A model generated the notes under the pieces. It was not told where the DNA came from and ran no database searches. It saw only the letters and a program-made list of their open reading frames with translations. A DNA stretch of 64,000 bases from positions 1,505,001 to 1,569,000 of the forward strand of contig JALDNG010000048.1 in NCBI GenBank assembly GCA_024349245.1, given 5' to 3'. Made by a program: the position numbers and the translations under genes. The stretch comes from Neodontobutis hainanensis (lineage: Eukaryota > Chordata > Actinopteri > Gobiiformes > Odontobutidae). Numbering within the stretch: position 1 is the stretch's first letter; the number at the start of each line of letters is the position of its first letter. Of this stretch, positions 14,901-26,900 are shown piece after piece.

Positions 14901-17900
14901 ACACAACATAACCATTACAACATTATAAATGCAAATATACAGGAATTAGTATGAATCAGCATAAACAGCAGCTGGGTTAAGTTCACTATCTATACTGAAA
15001 AGTTTGCATGTTTTTCCCGCGTCTGCGTAGAGATCCTCTCAGGTCCAGTTTCCCTTTTAACTAAAGACATGTACCCCCACCCCACCACCACCATGGGGCC
15101 AGGATTCCCCTGGAAAAGACATTTGTTATCTCAGTGGGACTTTCCTGGATAAATAAAGGTTAAATAAAAAAACTGTGTATATAGCTGTGTTTGTATACAC
15201 ACTGATTTTTCAATGCTACATCTTTATATATAGCTTTGCATGGGTGTTATGATGGCTCAGAGCTGTCTGCCAAGTGTTTGTTGGTCTAAAGACAGAGAGG
15301 ATGTTTTGGCTCAAATGACTCACGAGAACGTGCAGGCATAATGTGAGTCTGTGTAGCCATAAAAACCCTATTCATCACACAATGGAAGTCCGGCCACAGA
15401 TAGGGGCAATCTTTTGGATGTCTAAACCACACCACCCACCACCAAGACGATGTGTGCTAGACATGACAGAAACGTGACATGATCTGAGAGGTCATCACAT
15501 GATCAAAGCAAACCAGTTCTTCTAACAGGGTTTCCTGACCTGCAGGTCAGGGGTGTCGAGACCCTGAGCCTGCTCAGATAACCAGAGACATTCATTAAGA
15601 CACGATTCAGTCATCAACAGCCATGTGTTCATGCGGCACTAGAAACATGGAATGTTCAAGCTGTGTGCATTAACACTTGAGCATTGACTGGATTTCCCAC
15701 TCATCAATGAGAAGACCCACTCAACAGACCCTACTCAAGTCTTAACACTACCCAACATCATGAATGTACATATCCTACATGAATGCAATAATCCTTTCTA
15801 ATTTAACTTTTGATATTTCATGTTGGTCACAAGCAAACAAGACAACAATAAAACCACTGGAATCTCTCTAAACAAGCACTCAGAATCCTTAACAGGAAAA
15901 GACAACAATATTATTGTTGCAGAATACTTACAAAACACAAAATGTGCAATTTTCAACATACAGTTAAAGCTGCACATTTAAGATTGTATTTAAGATTATT
16001 TTAATAAAGCACCTCCTCTACTCAAAAACGACTCAAGTTAACATCTGAAAAAGCAGAACAACAAGGTCAACCTCTGCTGGACAATATACCATACCAAAAA
16101 AAAAAACATAATTTTCTAGCAATAACAAAAAGTTAGTTAGTTAGTTAGTTTTAAACTTAGAGTTAAAATTGTGTAAACTGTGAAAAGTTTTAGCTTAGGA
16201 ATAAAATAAAAAAACACACAAGCAAAGACTTTTCAGAATTAGTTTGTTGGGTTTTCCTAAACTAGAAAAATGTATAATGTAATCTAGTTTATGCCTTGTT
16301 ATGCATTGCATTGTTTTTATTGTTCTACGTTTTGTATGTTGTGCGTCTCAGGGACTGCAGATGGAAATTAGTTCTGAGAGCTACAGTCTTCTCAATTTTT
16401 TTTATGATTAATGCTCCTGTATATGGTCCCTGCACAAATAAACTAAACTAAATATGCAGCTAGGTAAATCAACTCTTAAAAGAAAAACACATTCAACATT
16501 TTATTTTTTAATAAATGTGGTAAAAAATGTTTTAGGTTGCTCTTGTTTTCTTGCACAACCATTAAGAAAGCAAAATGTCAATCTCATGAACATTTGTGTG
16601 ATATGAATGGGGGGAACCTGAATGTTTTCATTGCGGCTATTCAACTATTGCCAAGTCATTTGGGCTGATAATGGGTGCCATTTTAAACCAGAATACAATT
16701 TCACATTAAGCACAGTAGACTATTAGTTATAAAAACCAGAAGAGAGCACGCACTGAAGAAGAGGGTTTATTAACCTTAATATTAACCCTTATTATCAAGC
16801 TTTAAGAAGCCACTTAAATTATAATAATAATCTTTATTTTTATAAAGCGCTTTTACATCTACTGTAGTAGGCACTCAAAGCGCTTTACATACATTAATAC
16901 ATGAGGCGGGGTACCATTACAGTTACTTGGCCTAGTTATTTTTCTCATAACAACAGAAAACAAAAAAAAAAAAACACATTTCTCATTTAAAGACACAGAG
17001 AAAAGGGGTTTTGGTTTCTGCCATGGTTTAGGCTCCACCTACATCTCCATGCCATAACGTGCTTACATAGCAGCTGTCTGAATGCCTACTTCTCTTGTCA
17101 AAAATGGCCACTTTATGCCCACAGCCACAGAATAGTGGCAGTTAAAGCCCCCAAATAAATCCCCAACTTGTCTTTGACAGCATATTTCAGCAGTCCCACT
17201 CACAAAGACCACACTGAGCTGGGCCACATGCACAAAGAGCTTATTTTCCCAAACATACGTCGTCCTTTAATGATCGCCTATCTCCTCAACAAAAAGACCC
17301 TCTTCCCCTCTCTTATGGAATGCACAAGGCGGTATTTCTTTGTTAACGATCAGAGGATCTGAGGAGTCCTGTGTGATATTGCTGGGACACGCTCTGATGG
17401 TTTCTATGACATTAAGGCTGGTGACGTCCAGATCTAATGTTCAGGTGAACAAGCATTAAACATAGACTAGACTACATCCAGACAATTGAACAAAGAGGTT
17501 TTACTTCAACAGAAGCACCATACAACACAAAATCAATCAAGTTTTACTGTTTATAGATTAAAACTAGTGTCCTGTTTTCTCCACACAACATCACAATGAG
17601 GCCTTTGCAAATCTACTCTGGTAAAACAACAAACAAATGACAACTTTACAACTTTACAAAATGAGGACCAAATTACCGGACTTATTTTGGTGATATCCTT
17701 GCCTACTTATTATATATTATATTCTATGAACCACAGTCGGATTGTAGGCAAGATAGCAGAAATATTTAACGTAAATGATAAAAACACCCTCAAACCTGAA
17801 CCCAGTGGTTATGAAAATACAAATGATAAAGAGGACTCGTAAATCCAGAGCTGAGGCTTTAACTATAAATCAGACACCAATGCTACAACTACAGTAAGAA

Positions 17901-20900
17901 GTGTTGCTTTTCGGCGAAACATTGACAAAATAACATTCTACACTTGACTAAATAAATTTGGGTGTAGATACTGTGACTGAGCTAAATACAGCTGTCTGCT
18001 CTTAAAGCGAAGAGAATATAGGTCAGTGTCTGTGCTCTGTGCCGTGACGACCTCCCTACACTGCAGCTCTGTGGAGTGGAGCACCTTTTATGTCCTGTGA
18101 ACGACATACAGGGGTCTGGCTCTGTACCGTTACTTTACACGATTCCAACCATCAGTCATACATACACTGAATAAATGACCATGTACATTAGACCACACAA
18201 GCATTATAATGAAGAGTTACTGCAAATAGACTAAAATGGACTTTGTTTAGCTAGACGAGAAGACAAAAGCAAAACATGTGCACTTAAATCTGAAGAATGC
18301 AGTTGAAGTTCACAGTGGCCAGATGAATGGTCCTCTTAATGAGGAATGCTGTGTGTATTTAATTTTATTTAGTTTTATGGCACACTGTTGACGCTCTAAA
18401 CTATATGCGTTCAAACTAGTCTTTCACAAACTGTACAGTAAATGAAAGAAAAACAGCTGGATCTACACTTCCTCCTGCTCAGATTCTTTTTTTCTTTGCT
18501 CTTCTTTACTTACTCCACATTTTCTCAAAACATTGCCCTTTGACCTTAAATTTTATTTTGACTACCAATTAGACATAGCAAGGCAAGCCATTCTTTTTCT
18601 TTTCTGGCTGCCATAGGAAACAACCAATTGGCTAGACATAGAATCAACTAGAGGAGACTTTTGGTGAAGTGAATGGGTATGGCTGGCCAGGGTACATTTG
18701 ACTGATAGCTGAAATGCATTATGAACAGTGAACAAATCTACACTATTACTGTAAAATAAAATACAAAATGAGAATAGCCGTAAAAGATCAGTAAAGTGTT
18801 TCCAAAATGTTTCCACACTGCTGCCTCCTATGTGTGTGGGTGGTTCAGGTGCATCTGTCTGTGATCAGTGTGAGTCACTGTGGTTACGGCCTTTTAGTTT
18901 ACTGTATAAAGTGATGCAAAGGGTAGACATAACCACTTCCCAACACTTCCTATTGCAAAATCAACATCAGTACTAGGACAGGATCATGTCAAGACGACAG
19001 CATGGGACAGATACAGACAAAACAAACTGAACAGAATTATACACAGTGAAGCTGAGCCAACTTCAGATTTGAAATATGGCAACACTCAGAAACTTAAGCT
19101 TAAGGGAATGTATGGTATTCTAGTGAAATGAATAACCAACATACTGATAACAAAGTAACAAGCCCAAAATAGGTATTTTAGATCTTCAACAAATGATTAT
19201 AGCAGTACAGTACAGGTTGGACAGTGTGGTTAAGTTTTAATTGTCAAAAATAATACAAAGCGTTCCAAAAAGATACTACTTTACTTTAGGTTAACCCTTT
19301 GATTCCATCAGTGTGGTTCATAGTGACACTGTTATGTCAAAAAGAAGGTCATAAGGAGGCATTTTAAAAACCAAAGGGAGGGTGTCTCGGTGGTTCACCT
19401 GTTGGAGTGCATGCCATATACTTGGGAGACCTAGGTTTGATTCCTCCTCAGGTTGTTTGCCCATTGTCACCAATCTCTCCCCCTGTTTCCCATCTGTCTA
19501 CTGTCCTGTCTAATAAAAGCAAAAAGGTCCAAAAATAACAACTTTTTTTCCCCCCAAACATGCCGTAGTCAGAGTTTTATTTGCCGCTTGCTGTAGTTTA
19601 GAAGCTTGTCTTTCAGCATCAATGTCACAGACAGATCTTTTCACCACCATCCCTCTGAAGGTGACCGAAGAAGGTGTGACCTTCTTTGAGGTTCTTTGAA
19701 AGGCTTTCTCAGTGTCCTCACATGAAGCGCCACAGTGGAGTGTAAACAGTGTTTTCTAGAAGACCCCCCCTCTGTTTGGAGGATCAAATGAACAAGAAAA
19801 GTAATATAGGTCAAGATGAGTCATGATTTGTACCTCAGCATGAACAGGTCAACCTTTTAGGAGGACAACACATAAACTACAACTAAAATATTGCTGCTGT
19901 TGTAATAATCAACAGTAACCAAATCCAGCAGCAAGGGGAGTAGTGGGTGGGGCTGTTACTCATCTGGAATGATGACCCTGATCATGGTCTGACGACTCTG
20001 AGGGCTCTCTATTCCCAATCTACTCCCAACATAACTTATGCTACTGTAAGCAACCTTTTAGGACAAAAACAAACCAGCTTCATGTCCTACTAAAATGTAA
20101 TGTAACTGCATAAATAGCAGATGAAATTATTGCTAATGAAGCTGTTACTGGAGAAGCAACTTAGCAATAAAAGCCTATAGAACTGTGTAAGAGTATTTGT
20201 TTCTTGTTTTTTGAGCTTAGTGCCATGTGCCGAGGTGCAGTTGCGTCTAGACTCACTTGCTCCCAGGAAGGTTTTGTTGGTTTGTTTGTTTGCGTGTCAT
20301 CTGGAGGCGTGACCAAATGCCAGCTTTTCTCTGGTATTTAAACCGTGGTTTTGTCAGTTGGAGAAGCAACTTAGGAACAGAATCCAACAGAACTGTGTAA
20401 GTGTATTTGATTCTTGTCTTTTTGAGCTTAGTGCTGTGTTATTGCTGAGAGACCGCTCTTTATTTACTTCCGCTCTGTCACGTGGTGCAGTCGTGTCTAG
20501 TCTCACTTGCTCTCGGGAGAGACAAAAACTGACTACTTGCTTGACTCGCGCACTCTCTATAAAACCTTCTTTACCCTCCTTTGTCTGCCTGCCCCCCCAC
20601 CTTCACTGGATTTAACAGCTGATGATTCTGCGTCTGTCTTCGTAAAGAAAATGACCGCCATCAGCAGTCAGTTCTCTGCGCCACCACCTGTTGATCTCAT
20701 CCACACTCCTATAATGTGTGTGAGCCCCTCTTCCTCTCATCTAACTGAAGACGTTTTCCAAGGCCAATTTTCTGCCCGCTGGATCCCATCCCCACACATC
20801 TCCTTCAGTCCATCTCTCCATCTGTTGTGCCTGCTCTGACTTTGACTCTGACTCTGTTGTGCTCTGGCTCTGCCTTTGACACCGTTATTCACCACATGCT

Positions 20901-23900
20901 CGTGTCTTCTCTCAATGCGATTGGTGTCGCAGGAATGGCGTTGCAATGGTTCAAGTCTTACCTCTTAGGTAGGTCATTCAAAGTATCCTGGAGAAGTCCC
21001 AACATCTCAAACAGGGGTGCCACAGGGCTCAGTGCTTGGACCGCTACTCTTCCATATACATGAGATCTCTTGGCTCGGTCATTCAGAAGCATGGCTTTTC
21101 CTTTCACTGCTATGTGGATGACAGACAACTCCACTTGTCATTTCAACCTGACGATCCGACGGTCCCTGCTCGCATCTTGGCATGCCTGATTGACCTCTCA
21201 CTTAGGATAAAGGACCATCACCAAAAAACAGAACTGCTTGTGATTCCGGCCAACCCAAAGACTTACCACAACCTCTCCATTCAACTAGGCTCATAAACCA
21301 TTACACCGTCTAGCGCTGCCAGAAATCTGGGAGTGGTAACAGCTAAACTTCAGCTAAACTTCACAAATTAGGTTGCCTGCCACATCCTCTACAAGATTAG
21401 TAAAATTAGACCTTTCCTAGCTGAGCACTCTACCCAAATCCTAGTCCAGGCTCTTGTCTTGTCTAAACTGGATTATTGCAATGCTCTACTGGCTGGACTC
21501 TCTGCCTGCACAACCAAACCTCTGCAGTTGATCCAGAATGCAGCAGCAAGTGGTCTTCAATGAACTGAAGAGAGCGCACATAACTTCTCTCTTCATTAGG
21601 GTGACGCCCGCATCAAGTTCAAACCTATGCTCTTGGCCTACAAGACCACCATGGGTTTCGCACCCTCATATCTTCACTCACTGATAGAGACCTACGTTCC
21701 TACCAGATGTTCATACCATCACAAAAAGGAAAAAAATCACTCTCAGCTCTGGATCTGTTCCACATTTGTGGAATGATATACCTGCTCCTACAAGATCAGC
21801 AAATTCTGTAGCCATCTTTAAAAAACGCCTAAAAACACATCTTTCCCGTCAATACCTGACTGACAAACACTGAATATTACTTTTCTTTTACAAAAAAAAA
21901 AAGATCAAAACTGTCCATAGCTTTGAATACTGTGCTTGACTAGTTTTTTGTGCACTGTTGTTAAAATTGCTTCCATTGTTTTCCTCATTTGTAAGTCGCT
22001 TTGGTTAAAAGCGTCTGCTAAATGTCTAAATGTAAATGTTACTGTAAAAACGAAGAACAAAATTACATATCACTTATTCTAATATTGTGCAACTTGATGT
22101 ACGACCCTATTAAATAAGAAAGTGGTCTCCCAAAAATCCAAAGACTCCAAAATATGCACAATTTCTTAAGGTCTTGAAATACATCATATTGTTTGTATAT
22201 CTGAATATATCACTATATCACAGTACATCTGTCAAAGAAAGATGTGCCAAAGTAACAGCTGCCTTCTTTCCTGCTAATGATGTGAACGTCAAAGAAAAAG
22301 CGCAAAGGCGTCTAACTTAAAACACCTGGACATTTTCAACAAGACCCTGAGCTGGGTTACTGAATGTAAGAGAACATTCTTGGACAGACATTTCTGAGCG
22401 ATAGGACCTGATACACTTCCGCACTTTATCTGAGTGTCACACATGCTCTACTCCCTTTTAAAAGCTAAGAACCATGTTGGTGTCATTTAACAATATTGCA
22501 ACACTCTGTCTGACCTGAAAGAGAGAAACAGTCTTCGACCACAACAAAGTCTGTTTTTGATGCATTTGTGATTGAGACAACAAAAGCAAGAATTCCGGTA
22601 AGGATATTTTGGGTTACTGAAATGAAAGAGAGCAAAGAATGGTGTTCAAATGACCCATGTGTCTGTGAGATGGAATGCATAAACCTAAAACCACATAAGC
22701 ATATGCACAGGTTTTAAAAAGTCAGGGGGGCAAAAATTATGCTAGTCTATGGGGCTGTTTTTTTGTGTGACTTTGTGTTTCCTTACTAAATGTCATCCAT
22801 GTGTAAATTCAAGAAGAATATTGCAGCTATTCCAGAGTGAATTTGTGCAGATTTAATACAAGATGAAAAGTAGGGAAGCAGGTCAAAAGAAGAGTTTGTA
22901 TTTCAGTCTGCTTCCGGCTTTAGTCCAACATCAGATTTTAAACAAACCAAACTAAAAACACACACACAGAACATACTGTAACCATGTTTTTGTTGGAATT
23001 ATTATTTTTTTTATATAACACTCAGTGTCCCAGATGTCTTCATTGTGCTGATAAGACTAAATCTCGTACCGCCCATAGTGACTACTTTTGAGCTAATAAT
23101 GCTTCCAGAACACATTGCTATCAACTCAGTGTTACATTTTTAAGTGCTACAGTGAAACTTGCAGACACAAGACAAACACATTCATGCTCATACGTGAAGT
23201 CCAGAGGAAATGGGAAAAGAGTGGGTGATGAGATGTATTTATGACAAATAAAAGAAAAAAAGAGGCATGGAGTATAGTCATGGGAACAGCTGTGAGAAGT
23301 TCTCATGTGCATGTAGAGCAGCTGTAATAACCAATCCAACATTGCGACAGACATTTGGGATCTATTTATGATGGACAAAGCATACATAGTTATTGTAGGT
23401 GTTGAAATATAAGCCTTGTTTCCACTGAAGAGGTACGATTCCGGTCAGTACAATGAGTCAGTTTCTATTGTGAAAAGGGGTGTAGTGTCCCAGCCAGAAA
23501 TCGTCATCAGCGTAATGATGTTGTTGAGTTTTTTCTTGTCCTTGATTTGTCCTGACATTGATCCATTCACAAACAAACACTGTTAGAGCAAAAACAAATA
23601 GTTCCCAAATAAATAAACAAACCAAAATAAACATACACATTTTTCCCTTCCAGCTACCACTAAATCCAGACTAGACACACAAAAGCCATGAAGTAACCAC
23701 ACCATCCTCACGCCATACCCACAACAAAACTTTTGAAGCACGCTCTATGTAGTGGAGGAAGCGTTGTGACATCAAAGCTGGGTCCGTTACCAGGGTTAAG
23801 TGTATCATTCCACTTTGGTAACCCTTGGCTTTTGATTACAGCTGTGTGGTTTGCTTTCCAAAGAGTAGAGCTAAACTCAACAGTCTGTTGATTGGACGAA

Positions 23901-26900
23901 AAAGCATAAGAAAACACACAACCAGCAATGTTTATTCAAATAAATCTCGTTGCGTTTTTGTGATATTCTAAGAATATGGCTAAATGTTGTACTTTTAATA
24001 TTTACATACAAAGCTAGCATTTATTAGCAAGGGTTGTTTCCAGCTTTAAATAGAGTCATGGCTCTTGCTTTGGGAATAATAAACATTGCAGTCTACACTC
24101 CATTAAACACAAGCATTAAAAAGTAGCTTAAGTTTGGTAAAATGTATTGTATTTTGCATGTCTCATTCTAAAACCTAACTTGTGTGGCACTCACTTTTTT
24201 ATGTATCAGACAGTGCTCTTCTTCACACAGCTCAGTGGAAACACAAGCCTACTGCACTCAGCGGAAATGTGTACTGTGTGGATAGCCCACACACTGAGTA
24301 AGCTTTTAAGCAGTGCTATACAATGTGACAAAACTACATTCTAAAAACGAGATAGAAATATAATAAATATATTAAAAGAACCGCGAAAAAGGTTCCAAAT
24401 ACAGTGGACAGTGGCTCATGGAGGAGAAAAGCAGAGCATGACTTTGAAGGAGAATGTGACCCTCACTGGCGGGACCTGGAGTCAACGCTGCAGAACAGGG
24501 GCCCCGCTGGGCTCCTCTGTTGGGGCTCTAATGTCAACACGTCTCCTGTTACTGCCCTGGGCCTGACACTGACACAGCTGGACCTTCAGCCTCTCCAACT
24601 GGCCTCAGGTCACCAGCAGACTCCACTCCATTTCCCAGAGGGCCGCGCTTCTAATCAGTACGTCATGCTCATTTCAAAAGGTATGGGAATAGCCCTGTTT
24701 CTGATTGGGACTGTTAGACCCATTCAGAACCCCACTAATTACTTGATCCATGACATCCAGATGAGCCGGTCCACCCACTGACCACATAGACACAGAGGAG
24801 ACCCTGACAGTAAATTGCTGCTATGCTTTCTCCTTAAATGGGATTAAATCATCTCCAACAGCACGGGGTGATGGGAATGCAGTTTTTTGTACTTCAGGCC
24901 AAAGTAAGAAAGCAAGAAATAGAACAGGGAGAGCCAACAAAATCAGACATGCTCACGCTAAAACAAAGTGCGTGCTTAATTTTGTTAACATTTCTCCCAT
25001 GACCAGATATAATTCAGTCTAATCAATCAGACCATGGTACTTTCTGTGTCCAGCGGCACAACACAAGTGAACAGTCATGTTTTGTCTGGACACAGTTACA
25101 TTTATGAGGTTTATTACTTCATAAAACAAACCTTTGATATATGTAATTCAATAACTTTCTAAGACACGTTACTGCAAAGCGGTGCACAGATTTGTGTGCC
25201 CATGACCAACTACTTGTTTGACTTTGTTTAAATGCAGCAATTGTACAAGACGTCATGCTACCTCTGAAGACAAAGACTAGATGATGTATGTGATGTACTG
25301 AAACACACAACATAACAGAAAGAACTATCGCTATCCTCATTAGCATTTTAGAAATGATGATGAGGAATTATACAATAAAGATGATTAGAAATTATCTGGA
25401 TGTCAAGAGTGTTGTATTATTTTTATCCACCATTGCTGTCAAAAACTAAAACAACCCTAATAGGATGGAGTTTTATTGTTCATTTTGGTTGGGACCAAAA
25501 TGTTTCGATAATAATGCATTTTATATTGCTTTGCGAATACAAAGTCATGCTCAACTCTGGGTGCCAAACCACACAAAAACAATGCCATTTACAGAGACAC
25601 ACAAGAGGACAATGCATGAAGACTGGTCATACTGTCAGTTTGGTGATAGGTCTCAAAATGAAAATGTATTTTTGATGATAATCTATCTACCATTAAAATA
25701 ATATAGATTTTTTTAATTAAAATGACATTATGTAGTCTGGGTTAAAAAATACTATTGTAGATAGTAAACACTAAACAAATTTAAACAAATATGCTGTGTA
25801 TAAGCTAAACTCTTTTGTATATCACAGTGCTAGGAAATCTCTAAATCTTCATGCATAGCAGGTCTATGTCATCTGCGGCTGTCACAAAAAGCAGAATGTG
25901 GATGAAGCATGTAATGCTATTATCCATGGCATCAGACCACTGGCCGTGAATGGTCTGAGTAAATCTTCATGCAAACAGGAGCAGCACAATGTATACATGT
26001 ATATACTTTAGATCAGCAAACATCAGTGTGGTCTACTCCTTTAAATTGATTTGATAAAGTCCAGATTCTTTACTCAAAGTAAATAACACGTGACTCAATG
26101 CATCACAAAAAACACAGAAAACTTTTTTAATTCCTTTGAATAAATCTAGACATTCTGCATTATGGCCTTAAATATTCCAATGTAAATTGATTGATGGCCT
26201 GCATCAAGCTCACAGCGGTAGCTTTACGTGATTATAAACCACAGTAAGTGTTCTCGGGAGTTGGCCAGGACAGACTAGTAGGACTGTGAAGCAACTGTGA
26301 CACATTTCAACCCACCCCGTTTCCTTTTCCTGTTTAGAGTGTCACTGGATAAACTATTTTCTTTTCACACAATTCTGCTTTCAGAATGTTCACCCGAAAA
26401 ACAAACCCATCAATGTTGACACATATCACCAAAATAAATCTGAAAAAAAAAGGAAAGATGTTTAATTCTTGAATCATTGTCGAATGGTTTATTTATCCAG
26501 TGTTTTGCACATTAGCAACCATTCTTTCACCAATGGGGCAAACAGCCAAGCTCACCAAGCATTTCATAATCTTACAATGGGGAATTGCATAGACTTATTA
26601 AAAAACTCCCCACCAAAGAGTCAGATTCATTAAAATTTAGAAAAAAAAAGCTTTTCCTGAAAAATTGATATGTCAGCCAACAAAAATATTCCCTTACTGT
26701 AGGTGCATTGACACAACACACACTTGGCTTTCCGTCAAAAGTTACAGGGTAAGAATGCAGGTCAGAAAGGTCTGCTTTGACATGTGGGCAACACCTCAAT
26801 GGAAACTGCATTTTTATGGTGTGCTGCAGAGACAGGGAAGCCCTACACATGGGCTTCTCATCCAGGACTGTTGCTTCCTGCTGCACAACACAATGGGCTC

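Noticed and set aside
24404..24781. 125-codon open frame as a gene
   Set aside because: It has no domain, no signal and no splice context; a GC-rich block with few stops explains it.
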